A stretch of DNA of 64,000 nucleotides from Welwitschia mirabilis (GCA_051453625.1 JBOZIK010000001.1:121495947-121559946), one strand, 5' to 3'. Numbered from the stretch's first letter, positions 19,804-32,799 are shown. Notes: generated by a model not told the origin, from the sequence alone. Numbers and translations: made by a program.

Positions 19804-21468
19804 ATTGACGAATATTTTCTTCCCTTTTCCTAAATTAAGTTAAACTTAGTTAAAATTAAGAAGTACATAAATAATCCCATGAAAATGTATAAACATCAAA
19901 AATATATCTTGAACTTCCTCTTAGAGAGGTTACTGATTTGTTTAATTACTCTAGCAAGTTCTTTACATACATCTTTTCATTTATGCTGCTTATTAATTTG
20001 TTTAGGGTTTTGTTACTTGAGGGCTTTTTCGTTTTCTTCATTTTGCTTTCCTTTTCTTTTTTAAAGAATTAATTTATATGTTCATAAATTTGATAGCTAA
20101 GGCACTATTGTAGGATTGCTTTCATCTCTCAAGATACATCTACTTGAAATGGATTGTGTGAGCTTGTCAAATGCTCAATAAATTGCTACAAAATTATTGT
20201 AGCTAATTTCTTAAAAAGCTTAACACTTAGCAACAACATTATACACCAAAGTGATGACTTACAAAAATTTTAAAAATAGGGTTTTTGGAATAAATCAATA
20301 ATGTTCTTTTTTCATTCTATCATTTAATTGGTTTCGTGAAAGTAAGGTTAGTCCATGCTAGAAGTGAGTAATACTAGTTACTTGGTTAATAGTAAAATGT
20401 AGGATTGACTAAAGCCCATTGATTTCATAGTATAAGATTAATTAATTAATTAGTATTTGTGGGTTTTGTTAATGAGGTTTACAAAATGGTGTTTGCACAA
20501 AGAGTGATTGGATCAATATAGGAGTTGCTAGGTGTAAATAGGTGCACACATTAATAAAAGGTGTCAATGCAAAATCTCTAACTACTGCCTTTAAGAGCAA
20601 CCTTGCATGGATAGAGTTAAACAAGAAAAGTGGAACCTACCAAGATATTAGAATGCTTATAAGAAAGGATCAACTTTGTTATGAATTTTAAAAAAATTAT
20701 GATTACTTGGGATCCATGTACACTCTTGTTTACATCTTCCTTAGCATCTTATGAAGTTGGTTCAGCATTGAGAATTTTCCTTTTATGTATATTTGTATAT
20801 TTAGGATGTAATAACTTTAACACCAAGATATGCATGTCTAAGTTTATTCCTTCTCTTTTTTTTTTTCAAAATGCATCAGCCATATGAAGGGTTATAAGAT
20901 TTAACCATGCTATAATGTATAAAATCAAGATGGTTATAGCTTAAGTTTGTATTTACGCTAATCTATAAAATGTGAAAACCAAGGAATTAAAAGTAATCAC
21001 CTCTTAGGATAGAAAGTTATATAAAATTAAGGACAGTAATGTTTTAGTCAGATGTTATCATTATGGACAAGAAGGACATAAGGCATTTTCATGTAAATAT
21101 TAGCAAAATGTAATCTTAAAAAGACTAAGTCTAATAATAATTATTAATAAAAGTAAAATAAAAAGAATGAAAGAAAGACCTCTTAAAATGCATACTAGAA
21201 AGCTCACTTTAGATGTCACCTTTAACATCTTACAATAAATGAATGAAGAAATAATTTATCTCAATTCCACTATATATAAGAATTTTTTTATCATCTAACC
21301 CTTTCTTGCCTACTAATTCCCCTTCACCAGCTTCTGTCAAGTTAACTTCCATCCCTTATTGTTATTCTCCCAATATACTATAGTTCACATCTCAAAATTT
21401 ACTGATTATAAATCCTCTAGTGTATTTTTATTAAAAAGAAGATAAAATCCTGATTCCTTTTCACCTAA
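19804..21468. other. Upstream intergenic DNA with one degraded zinc-knuckle relic
   Basis: No intact gene is visible. At 21053-21094 the plus strand translates to CYHYGQEGHKAFSC. This is a CCHC knuckle whose second Cys has become Tyr, in a basic context typical of retroelement ORF1 or gag proteins. The remainder is AT-rich and unassigned. Confidence 0.5.
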
Positions 21469-21586
21469 TGTAATCATACACTACAAATACACTAATATCA
21501 AAATTTGTTGTAGTTCAGACATTAATTTTATATGTTCTAAACCCTTAATTATGTTTGATTTATTACCTTAAAATTATTACTTATTA
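21469..21586 (+). repeat. Start of LTR-like unit 1 of Gypsy A, cut by LINE 2
   Basis: TGTAATCATACACTAC and the next 100 bp match the starts of units 2 (29307) and 3 (30699). The unit is broken at 21586 by LINE 2 and resumes at about 27989. Confidence 0.75.
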
Positions 21587-22199
21587 GAAGGTGGAGCAGA
21601 GCAGAGCAGAAGAAATAATGAAGCTAGGGTCTTGTTTCAGGGAGTGCAGCAAAAATAGTCACAGTGGCAGTGTGAAAGGTGTTTTTGGTACGCCTTCAAT
21701 GCACTGGTGTGTTCTCTCTCTTTCGCAGCCATCTCGTGCTAGGTTTTTTCCATTAGCACTCTTTGGAGCTTGCTTTTAGGGCTCTTTGGTGTGGTGTACC
21801 TTCTACACGCCCTCTTGTTAACTTCTTAGTAGCATGTCGTACTATGAAAGCCTAAAAGGGTGCAATCAAATATGTTTAAAGATCACATTGGTTTTCCTAT
21901 CTCTAAGGGGAGGTTTTTAAATGGACAACTCATGAACCTAGAAAACCCAAAATGGTGGGCTCAAGTGGATCTGAGGTTTTCAAGGTAGTAGAAGTGCATT
22001 TGGCTCTTCCATAGCAACAGAATCCTCTAGTATGAAATCTTATATGACATCAGTAGGGGGAACTAATTATCAAATTTTTTCTAACTTGGATTTTGGCTTC
22101 AAACATAACAGTGGAACCTTCCATGTTAAGATGCCTATGAACTCCTCTAAGCACTTAGNNNNNNAATTTAGAAAGAGCCTTATTTGTAAACTCTAATCT

Positions 22200-22800
22200 T
22201 CAAAAGGGCTTCCCTCCATAGAAAAGGTGTTCTTATGGTGTGACTAGAGATTTCCATTAAAATGTTAGGTAATTCCTCTTAGAGATAAACTATTGCATTA
22301 TATTTTTTGATACAGAAAGTTATATAAATAAGGTTCTAGCAAAAGGTCTTTTTTTTTTCAGTCAGAGATGTCTAGCTTTAATAAAATGATCTCCCTTTAT
22401 TCTTGATAAACCCTTCATTTTTTAGAAGATTCTAGTTTGGTTTTGTATTTCAAACCCTCACCTGAAAATATGACACCCTGATTTTTTCAAGCAATTTGAA
22501 GATCCTTTAGGGGAATTTGTTAAACTCAACAGAAATACTAATCTCATGGTAAAAATGGCAATGGCTAGAATTTGTGTTTATATGAAACTAAACAGTTTCA
22601 ATGTAAATAAAATCATCTTAAATACAATATGTGGGGAAAAGTCTCCCATCATGAAATTAAAAATCTTACTATACAATGCTCAAAATATGGAGAACATAAT
22701 CACATATGGAAAAATGCAAAAGAAGATGAAAAGGTTGAAAAAACTAATTGGTAGGAAGTCAGGAAAAACAAGAAAAATAAATGAACTTTAGTCCCAAATA
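22200..22800 (+). pseudogene. LINE 2 ORF1 relic
   Basis: The pieces GLPSIEKVFLWCD (near 22208) and DPLGEFVKLNRNTNLM followed by ARICVYMKL (about 22500-22590) match the C-terminal half of the DUF4283 region of plant LINE ORF1. The zinc-knuckle zone after it (near 22660-22720) has lost its cysteines. Its role in the family is RNA binding; this copy is dead. Confidence 0.65.
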
Positions 22801-23577
22801 ATGATCCCATCATGCAGGCAAACAAGTATGATATTCTTTTAAAAGAATAAAAATAACAAATGAGAGAAAAGAAACAAATGAGAGAACAAGAAACGTAAAA
22901 GACAATGAAAAACTAGAATAGGAAGACATAGTATGTGTTCAAAATGCACCGAACTCAATACTGACACATCAACCTTGGTAACATTCTCAAATGGAAATGG
23001 GATAGAAACTCAAAGAGAATGGAAACAATGTTGATGAGCATGTTGCAAACACACTGGTAATTAACAAAATTGGAAAACTAGGGTAAACAGATAGAAGAAT
23101 AAGAATGAATACCCAAAAAGGTAAGATGGAAAAGGAGACAAAGGAGGACATATGAGAAGGTAAACAATCTCAACTCTCCTTTTCATGGGTAGTTCCTGAA
23201 ATTGTAAAGGCATTAGGTATTATAACCCACATTTTGTAAGCTTTAATTAATAGGGTTTCTAAACTATGTAAAACATTTTAATATCAATTTTAATGANNNN
23301 NNNNNNNNNNNNNNNNNNNNNNNNNNNNNNNNNNNNNNNNNNNNNNNNNNNNNNNNNNNNNNNNNNNNNNNNNNNNNNNNNNNNNNNNNNNNNNNNATAA
23401 GTTAACATATCTTCAACATTATATAAGATATTTTGTGTGGCGAAAACAATGTTAGAAATAAATATAGAAAGCAAATTTGACATTGTTATTGTATGAAAAC
23501 CAAAAGGGTCTATGGTTAAATAATAATTGTGTCTTCTAATTATTTTAAATCTTATAATGTGTTAATAGAATATAAAT

Positions 23578-23677
23578 AGGATTTGATCCTAGGTTCCGTT
23601 ATGCATGTTAGTTATTAATACAAAACTAAAAAAAAAAAAATATTGGTTAATTAGGGTAATTAAATTTAGGGTGTTAC
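23578..23677. repeat. Terminal part of the dispersed repeat ending GGGTGTTACA, copy 2
   Basis: Matches 1651-1740, including the GATCCTAGGTTC core and the GGGTGTTACA end. It sits between the ORF1 and endonuclease parts of LINE 2, so it is an insertion into that LINE. Its other end probably lies left of, or in, the 100-N gap at 23297-23396. Confidence 0.6.
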
Positions 23678-24019
23678 ATTAGGAATGACCACAAAATTTC
23701 CTACCTTTAAAGTCTCTTAAGGGACTCACCAGTTTCTATGTGTCTTCTTCGAGAAACTAAGCCTGATTTTCTAAAAACTAGCTATTTTTATGTAAAATTT
23801 TTTTAGTCCTTTATTTTAGTTCCGGATATGAGTATAAAAGAGGGATTGATGATCCTATAAAAGCATAGTAACATTTTTATTGTTAGCAAGAGCAATAATT
23901 ACCTTCTTGTGTATTGGATTTTCAATGATCAAGAGAGAAGAATCCCCAACTTCTATGGGCCTCAGGAATCAGATTAAAGACTCCAATGCCTTCAGCACAT
24001 TATGTTGGATTTTTTAGAT

Positions 24020-26830
24020 ATCATTATGGATGAATTTAATCAAATCCTCAATTCTTATGAGAACTTAGTAATGTTCTTAATCTCTCCATTATTAATCTTT
24101 TTCTTGATTTAATTAATAAGCATAACCTTAAAGATCTTCCCCTTCACGGTGTTTCCTATGCTTGGAGTAATCTCAAGGAAGGTGAAAATCTTGTTATGTC
24201 TCAAATTGATAGATGTTTAGTCAAAAACCCAAATGAGCATTTCTTTCTCAAAGCAAAAGTTAGATTTTTTCTGATCATAGCTCCATAATCCTAACAATGG
24301 ATTCCCCTCAAAATAAGTCTTTCTTCCAATTCGAGCACTTCTGTTAAAAGGTCCAAACTACATAGATTTTCTTAATCATATTTAAAATACTCTGGTAAAA
24401 GGTAATACTACTTACAGATTGTTTCAAAAGCTTAATTAAGGCATGAATCAATTATTTGGGAGTTTCATTTAGAAGCATTAAAAATTAATTATTAGAGGAG
24501 ACAAGCATTATTTAAAAGTATAATAAAATTATCAGTTTTAATTCAGATTATGAAAAGCATCTTATCTCTCAAATTCATGATATATCTTTCAAGGAAGAAA
24601 CTTACTAGAAATAGAGATCGATAATCCAGTGGCTTAAAGAAAGGGACTGCAACATAAAATTCTTCTTTCAGATAGTAAACAGACATAGGTAGAAAAACAG
24701 TATACAATGAACTGTGTCCACAATGCATTAAAGTCCAATGCTCAGATTGTCTTTTGTTGATTATTTCTAGAAATTATTTATAGAAAAGCCAGTGGTTCTC
24801 AGTAACATCCTAGTTGGTTCCCTTATCACTAAAGAACAACAATGTTACTTAAGTTAAATAGTCATAGAGGATGAAATTCAGAACACCATCCACTCTATTA
24901 AAAAGAAGATGACACCAGGTCTTGATGGTTTTACTATAGAGTTCTATCAGAATTTTCAGGATATTATTAAAGTTGATGTTTGTAATGCAATCTAAGAAAT
25001 GTTTGAAAAAGGTATCTTTTACAAATCTTTCATTAACAACTCTTATCACCCTTATTCCCAAAATAGAAGACACAAAAATTCCTTACCGTAATGTTTTCTA
25101 TAAGATTTATACTGAGATTATTATAGAAAGTTTTAAAGTACTTCTTCTAGATATGGTCCTCCCATCTACTTCTTCTAGATATGGTCCTCCCATCTCAATC
25201 TAGTTTTATCTTAGGAAGAGTTATCCATGACAACATAATTCTTGTTAATAAAATCCTTCATCTACATCACAGAAGAAATAAACTTGCAATGTTTCTCAAG
25301 CTTGATATAGCTAAAGCGTGTGATACAGTCTAGTGAGAAATAGTAGACTATGCGCTATAGGAGTGCAGTGTACTCATGCCTCTCAGGCATCTAATTTACT
25401 TCTGTATATTCACATAGACCTTCTTTATTATAGTTATTGGGGAGAGATATGGCTACTTTTAGGGTAACAGTAGTCTATGTTAAAGGAACATCCTTTCTCC
25501 AAGTTTTTTTATTTTAGTGATAAACTCCTTAGCTAGACTCTTCATTTAGAATCAAAATCAGATTTCAGCCATCAAGCTAGCACCTTCGTATTTCATTCTT
25601 CAGTTTACAAATGATACTCTTCTTTGAGTGGACTCTAGCCTTCTTATGGTAAGGCATACTCGCAATTTGTTAAATAAGTTCCATGACTTCTTAGATCTTG
25701 CAATAAATTAGCACAAATCAAAACTTTTCCTCATCAACACTCCTAAAGCAAAAAAGACAACTATCTCACACATTTTCTAATGCTCATAAGACATATTTTC
25801 TAATGTCTATCTTGGTTTTTCTTTTGATTTAGATTAGAATGCGGATAACATTTGGCCTTCTTTGGTGATGAAAATTATAGCTTGATTAACTAGATGAGAA
25901 AACAAATTCTTATCAAGTATAGGAAAAGTTCTCCTTGCCAAATCTTGCCTAGTAAGTATGACTATTTATCCCACTACTTGTTTTCTTATATCTAATAAGT
26001 ATGCTAGCTTGATAAATAGTNNNNNNNNNNNNNNNNNNNNNNNNNNNNNNNNNNNNNNNNNNNNNNNNNNNNNNNNNNNNNNNNNNNNNNNNNNNNNNNN
26101 NNNNNNNNNNNNNNNNNNNNNNNNNNNNNNNNNNNNNNNNNNNNNNNNNNNNNNNNNNNNNNNNNNNNNNNNNNNNNNNNNNNNNNNNNNNNNNNNNNNN
26201 NNNNNNNNNNNNNNNNNNNNNNNNNNNNNNNNNNNNNNNNNNNNNNNNNNNNNNNNNNNNNNNNNNNNNNNNNNNNNNNNNNNNNNNNNNNNNNNNNNNN
26301 NNNNNNNNNNNNNNNNNNNNNNNNNNNNNNNNNNNNNNNNNNNNNNNNNNNNNNNNNNNNNNNNNNNNNNNNNNNNNNNNNNNNNNNNNNNNNNNNNNNN
26401 NNNNNNNNNNNNNNNNNNNNNNNNNNNNNNNNNNNNNNNNNNNNNNNNNNNNNNNNNNNNNNNNNNNNNNNNNNNNNNNNNNNNNNNNNNAGAGCTGATC
26501 AAAATTGTCCAATGTGTCATGTAAAAAGTGAGTTTAAAAATCATCTTTTCATTTAATGCATTATGTAAAAAGATCTCTGGAATGGGATAAATATCTCTAC
26601 TCCTTCTCACATTAGCCTAGATATCTTCACCTATTTTAGGAAAAATTTCTTCATAATTATTAGTGCTTGGCTCTTATGGAAGCATAGATGCAACATTATT
26701 TTTCAATAAGAAAAATTATCCATCCCAAAGTTGAAATTCAAAATTATTAGACAAATTGAAGAACTAGATAAAATCTAGGTTTATAAAAAATGTGGAGTTC
26801 AAATCTACAAATATAAGTACACCCAATTTG
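24020..26830 (+). pseudogene. LINE 2 ORF2 relic: endonuclease C-terminus, RT, C-terminal region
   Basis: LPLHGVSYAWSNLKEG followed by MSQIDRCLV (about 24137-24215) is the endonuclease C-terminal motif. RT opens with IKKKMTPGLDGFTIEFY (about 24897-24950), then RVIHDNIILVNKILHLHH near 25218 and LKLDIAKACDTV near 25300, the first catalytic-Asp block. The normally YADD or FADD box reads FTNDTLL near 25608, so it has lost its first catalytic Asp. ISAWLLWKHRCNIIF near 26664 is the usual C-terminal Trp-rich segment. Stops, frameshifts and a 470-N gap at 26021-26490 disrupt it. Confidence 0.82.
25140..25195 (+). repeat. Perfect 28 bp tandem duplication in the LINE 2 RT
   Basis: ACTTCTTCTAGATATGGTCC begins at 25140 and at 25168, and all 28 bases of the unit are identical. 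The perfect match contrasts with the heavy decay around it, so the duplication is young relative to the LINE. It adds 28 bp, a frameshift. Confidence 0.95.
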
Positions 26831-27988
26831 TAGGAGAATGCATAGCTAAGAGCATCTAAACCCCACTGCAGTGGAGCATCTAAATCATGCTCGAGCAGTT
26901 GCTATGATCTCAACACACCAAAAGATATAGGAAAGGATCTGAAGACTGAACCTACCAAGCATGATGCACTACTGCACCATGAGTAATTAGGAGGGCTTTT
27001 AAGCACCAGGATGGGATTCTTATGTGCTTAGCCTTAGAGGATATGATCCTAATCTCTCTAAATAATTTTTCAAAAAGTGAAATGACAAATTTACTTAGAT
27101 AGGTAACTTTATCATATTTATTAATATTCCTTCCATTATTGATGCGATTTTCATAGGTCTTTAAGGAATCGAGCTAAAAAGAGAAGCCTCCAAGGCTTTC
27201 ATTATTCCTCACTTTGAAAGATTAATTGGAAAAACTCTTAGATAGAGAGGAGAAAGCTATAAAATGAAGGGATTATTAAGACCTTTTGATTTTTAGTTTG
27301 CTTTGATCATAAAATACTTTACTTTGGAAGATTGCTTCAATAAGATAAATGAACTACACTTCCACTTTCTTGCCACCATGATGGAAGAGTTTCAGTTAAA
27401 TCTTCCTTCTCCACGACTCCCTCTAAAGCTGCAAGGTACGCCATCAAAGGTTGATCTATTACTTTATCAAAGGAAAATCCAGATTGATGCTAGCACATTA
27501 GCTTGATAAGAAATCCTAAGAGAAACCTATGTAAAATCCACTATTATGGAATCCTCCAAAGTATATAAAGAGTGACAAAGAGTACAGTCTCTTTGTGCCT
27601 TCTAGGTGCATTGACAATGCACCAAAAATAGAACACATAGAGCATTAGCAATGTGAAGAAGAAGCAATGGAGGAGGAAAAACAAGAAGAAGAAGAAAACA
27701 TTAAGAAGAAAATAGAACCTTTAGTTCCTATCCCCATTGCCCAAATCCTCTTCCCTATCTCCAAATTATGGCCCTAATGAGTATCATTTTGTTAGAAACC
27801 CCTTGGGGTTTGCCAATATTGAGCCTCTTTCTAATTAAAATTGGGAATCTAATTTGACAAATTAGAATCTAATTAATTGGGGCTTGAATACTAAAGAGAC
27901 TTCTATTATACTCGGAAATCCAGATCTTAAGCTCTATTGTATCTTTTCCTTATTTTGAGTTAATATAATCTATTTATCATTTCTTAAA

Positions 27989-29306
27989 AAAATATTATTT
28001 ATTATATCTTATTTATGTAATTGTGTTAAGTTCCTACTTCACTAAAATTTATTTTTTATATTGTATTAGAAGTTGATTTAAACATATCAATAAGCTCCTA
28101 AAGCAAGACTTACGTATCCCACTCATAATCCCAAGAAGCTTTATGATCATGCCTTATGTAATCCATTTTATTATTGTAGTGAAGGCCTAAATTTAGAAAT
28201 TAAATTTAAAAGGCATAATTCATATTAACTTATGGGTTACAATTATATGTTAAATAGCCTAAGAATATATTTTACTATAAGAAATAGTTTTAATGCACCC
28301 TTCATATCATAATAGATTCCCCTTGGGCTATATACATCCTTTTCCTCCTTGCAGGTTAAAAAAAGAGGGGGAAAAAAGGAAAAGTAGAAGAAAGAAAGGA
28401 AAAAAAAGAAAGGAAAAAAAAGAAAGGAAAAAAAAACTATAATTGATTCCTTTTTTATATCTATGCCATAAGCTTCATATTCTTAAGCCCCTCTAGGCTA
28501 TAGGGCTAGTCGTTCAATACAAGAAGTTATGGATGTATTGGTTTTGCACATTTAAGATATTATTATAGTAATTAGTATATTAATTTGCAATAGACAATTA
28601 ATCTTTGATGATAATTGCTATTATTGATGCTTTTTTTTAATTCTTAATGTTTCTTTCTATGGCTCTATGTTTCATTTCTTTTATCATTAATGTAGTTTAT
28701 ATTCAATAAACTATCTTATTTTTTATGTTAGTGGATATTGACAATTAAACTAAACTATAATTATCACTTAATTCCTATAATCTTTTGGGCATAATTAGAA
28801 TCATGATCTACTAGGACATGTAGAGTTTATTTTAGGCTTAATCTAATATTCTTGTTGCTTCATGTTACCATCAAATGAAACCCTTGTCATATGTATGTTA
28901 TCAAATTTTATCTTTTATCTTTTATTTTTATAATTATTATTTAGTAATCAATCCTCATCATTTTAGTGTCTTTCATATGCTTCCTATAGAAGAAGGACAT
29001 TTTCCCAATCTTAATTTGGATTCACTATATTACAACCTACAAATTTAGCACTATTATTAAGGAGAATTTGGTGCTAAATCTCTATAGGTAGATATGTTTT
29101 ATATCTTTCTTTATTCTATTTAAAATGTTTTATAATTCTTTGAATCAGACATACACATTGACCCCTAAACTTAATAAGGATAAGAAGGATAGTAAGACAC
29201 ATTATTTTACTTTTAATTCAAATTCTCTTATTGAGTTGAAATTATAAAAATCAAGGTAATTTAATTCTTCTTTAGGTCTTAAGGTATACACTTATTAAAT
29301 CCTAAC
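27989..29306 (+). repeat. Gypsy A LTR-like unit 1, main part
   Basis: Continues unit 1 after LINE 2 and runs parallel to units 2 and 3: TTATATCTTATTTATG, the AAGAAGCTTTAT box, a polypurine tract, GGGCATAA, TTTTAGTGTC and AGGTCTTAA boxes come in the same order. It differs by an enlarged polypurine tract at 28358-28436. Confidence 0.8.
28358..28436. repeat. Expanded polypurine tract in unit 1
   Basis: About 80 bases are almost only A and G, with AGAAAGGAAAAAA iterated. The same position in unit 2 (near 29774-29807) has a shorter tract, and in unit 3 (near 31138-31151) only a few bases remain. Confidence 0.85.
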
Positions 29307-30698
29307 TCTAATCATACACTACAAATACAGTAATATAAAAATTTGTTGTAGTTGAAACATTAATTTTATATGTTCTAACCCCTTAATTACATGTAATTTA
29401 TCACCTATCATTATTATTTACTATATCTTATTTATGTAATCATGTTAAGTTCCTGCTTTACTAAAATTTATTTTTATAGTATTTAATATGTTAATTTAAA
29501 CATATTAACAAGTACCCAGACTAAGACTTATGTAGCCCATGTATAGACCTAAGAAGCTTTATAATCATGCCTTATGCAATCCATTTCATTATCATAGAGA
29601 AGTCCTAAAGCTAGAGACTAAACTTAAAAGGCATAATTAATATTAACTTATGAGTCACAATTATATGTTAAACAACCTAAAAATATATCTTATTATAGTG
29701 AATAGCCATAATATGACCTTCATAACATAATTGATTCCCCTTGGCCTATATACACCATCTTCCTCCTTGTGGGGAAGATAAGAAAAAAAAGAAAAGGGGG
29801 AAAAAACTAACAATTAAGTCATTTTTTATATCTATGCTAGGAGCTTCATGAATGCTTAAGCCCTTCTACAAGGGTAGTCTTTTGATACATTAAGATATGA
29901 ATGTACTAGTCTCGCCCATTCAAGATATTATTATAGTAACTAATAATATTAATCTATAATAGAAAATTAATCTTCGATGATAATTACTATTCTTGATGCT
30001 TTTCTTAATTATTATACATGGCTTTATGTTTCATTTCTTCTATCAATGATGTGTCTTACATTAAATAATCTATCTTATCTTTTATGTTAGTGGATATTTA
30101 AAATTGAACTAAACTATAGCTATCACTTAATTACTACAATCTTTTGGGCATAAGTAGAATTGTTATTTACTATAGCATGTGGAATTTATTATAGTCTTAA
30201 TCTAGTATTCTTATTACTTCATGTTACCATCAAATGACCCCCTTGTCATGCACACATTATCAAATTTTATCTTTTACCTTTTATTTTTATGATTGTTATT
30301 CAGTAACTAATCCTTACCTTTTAGTGTCATTCCTATGCTTCTTATAGAAGGAGTACATTTTCTCAATATTAATTTGAATCCATTATACTACAACCTACAA
30401 ATTTGACACTGTTATTAAGAAGAATTTAATGCTAAATCTCTCTAGGTAGATATGTTTTATAGTTTTCTTTATTCTCTTAAAATGTTTTACAATTCTTTGA
30501 ATCAGACATACACTTAACCCTTAAACTTAAAGAGGATAAATTATAAGAGGGATAGTAATAAGAAGGATAAATTATAAGAAGGATAGTAAGGCAAATAATT
30601 TCATTTTTAATCAAATGCTCTTATTAGTTAAAATTATAAGAATTAAGGGATTTTAATTCTTCTTTAGATCTTATGGCATGCACTTCTTAGATTCTAAC
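29307..30698 (+). repeat. Gypsy A LTR-like unit 2 (1,392 bp)
   Basis: Begins TCTAATCATACACTAC and aligns along its length with units 1 and 3 and with the copy at 58181. The TATATCTTA box is 1,419 bp after that of unit 1 and 1,368 bp before that of unit 3. A duplicated GGATAAATTATAAGA block lies at 30533-30580. Confidence 0.85.
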
Positions 30699-31992
30699 TG
30701 CAATCATACACTACAAATATGCTAATATCAAATTTTCTTGTAGTCGAGACATTAATTTTATATGTTATCACCTTAATATTATTATTTATTATATCTTATT
30801 TATGTAATCATGTTAAAGTTTCTACTTTACTAAAATTTATTTTTTATAGTATTTTATAAGTTAATTTAAACATATTGACAAGTACCTAGAGCAAGACTTA
30901 CGCAACCCACTTATAACCCCAAGAAGCTTTATGTTTATAACTTATGCAATCCATTTCATTGTCATAATAAAGACCTAAAGCTAGAAATTAAAATTAAAAG
31001 GCATAAGTAATATTAATCCATAGGACACAATTATATGTTAAACAGCCTAAAAATATATTTTAATATAGAACATGTTGTAATATGACCTTCATAGCATAAT
31101 TAATTCCCCTTGGTCTATATACACCTTTTTCCTCCTTATGGGGGAAAAAAATCTAATAATTAAATCATTTTTTATATCTATTCTAGGAGCTTCATGAATA
31201 TTTAAGCCCTTTTAGGCTAGGAGGCTAGTCCCTTGATACATTAGGCCATGGATATATTAGTCTTGCACATTTAAAATACCATTACAATAATTAGTGATAT
31301 TAACTTGTAATAAAAAAATAATCTTTAATGATAATTTCTATTCTTAATGCTTTTCTTAATTATTAACATTTCTTTACATGGCTCTATGCTTCATTTCTTT
31401 TATCACTAATGTATGTTATCTTTAATAAACTATCTTATCTTTTATGTTAGTAGATATTTACAATTAAACTAAACTATAGCTATTACGTGATAACTATAAT
31501 GTTTTGGGCATAAGTAGAATCATGATTTATTATAGCATGTATAATTTATTATAAGCTTAATCTAATATCCTTATTACTTCATTTGATCATCTGATAAACC
31601 CCTTATCATAGATAAATTATCAAATTTTATCTTTTACCTTTGATTTTTATAATTGTTATTTAGTAACCAATCCTCGCTGTTTTAGTGTCATTCATATGCT
31701 TCTTATAGAAGGAGGACTTTTTTTTAATCTTAATTTCGATCCACTATACTATAACCTACAAGTTTGGCACTATTATTAAGAAGAATTTGGTGCTAAATCT
31801 CTTTAGCTAGATATGTTTTATAGTTTTCTTTAGTCTATTTAAAATACTTTACAATTTTCTGAATTAGGCATATACATTAACCCCTAAACTTGAAGAGGAT
31901 AAATTATAAGAAGAATAGTCAGTCACTTCATTAAAATTAAAGATTTTAAATTATTCTTTAGGTCTTAATATATGTGCTTCTTAGATTATAAC
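30699..31992 (+). repeat. Gypsy A LTR-like unit 3
   Basis: Begins TGCAATCATACACTAC and follows units 1 and 2 to the CTTCTTAGATT box near 31985. There it stops resembling a unit start and passes into DNA shared only with the distal copy (32290-32680 matches 59560-60040). Confidence 0.82.
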
Positions 31993-32041
31993 TTTGTTCT
32001 TTAATATGCAAACATAAGTATCAATGGACAAGTGTATCTTA

Positions 32042-32045
<4 letters not shown>

Positions 32046-32114
<69 letters not shown>

Positions 32115-32214
32115 NNNNNNNNNNNNNNNNNNNNNNNNNNNNNNNNNNNNNNNNNNNNNNNNNNNNNNNNNNNNNNNNNNNNNNNNNNNNNNNNNNNNNN
32201 NNNNNNNNNNNNNN

Positions 32215-32284
<70 letters not shown>
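32046..32284. repeat. (GT)n microsatellite broken by a 100-N gap
   Basis: Pure GT runs occupy 32046-32114 and 32215-32284. The gap of exactly 100 N between them marks unresolved length. Apparent open frames of Val-Cys or Thr-His repeats here are artefacts. Confidence 0.98.
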
Positions 32285-32286
<2 letters not shown>

Positions 32287-32799
32287 ACATAGTGCTAAAT
32301 CATTGTTTTCTCATAGTTTTCTAAGGTTTGATAAATAATATTTATATTTTTGAAGCATTTTAACTTTTTTGATCCTAACATTTTCAATTTCCAATGTGAT
32401 AGGCAACCATTTCACTATGTCACAATTTTAAGGTTTTCTAATGTGGTTATATTATAACTTTGACATTTTAAATTCTTTTCCATGTGCTTAATTCTTTAAA
32501 ATTTATCTAAATCTAGCATTATAAATTTAAAACTTTTCTCCTAACTTATACATTTATGTTTTGACTATGTTTTTCCATTTTCAGATAAAGTAGTTTGATT
32601 CTTTCGTCATGATAATAATATTTCTTATTTTAATTCTCTTAAATCATCACATGTGTAGTTGATATTTAAACATTTGTCCATTATGGATTTTGTTAGTGAT
32701 ATTTATGAAATTTAAAAATTAATCATGAATCCTTATTAAATAGTCCTATGTTTTAGAACATGTGAAACAAAGCATCATATCTCATAACTTCCTCATCAA

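Larger units (their letters stand above)
21587..27988 (+). mobile_element. LINE element 2, full span, inserted in the LTR array of Gypsy A
   Basis: A GC-richer start (AGCAGAGCAGAGCAGAAG) follows AAATTATTACTTATTA at 21571-21586. The element ends in a short A run, and AAATATTATTTATTA follows at 27989-28003. The two flanks form a target duplication of about 15 bp with one gap and one substitution. The host repeat continues correctly across it. Inside are ORF1, endonuclease, RT and C-terminal zinc-region relics in normal order. Gaps of 6, 100 and 470 N interrupt it, and another repeat end lies at 23578-23677. All frames are broken. Confidence 0.82.

Noticed and set aside
25949-26610. Long open frames of about 190-214 codons
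   Set aside because: They consist almost wholly of N from the 470-base gap.
32001-32338. Open frames of Val-Cys or Thr-His repeats on both strands
   Set aside because: They are pure (GT)n microsatellite read through a run of N, not genes.
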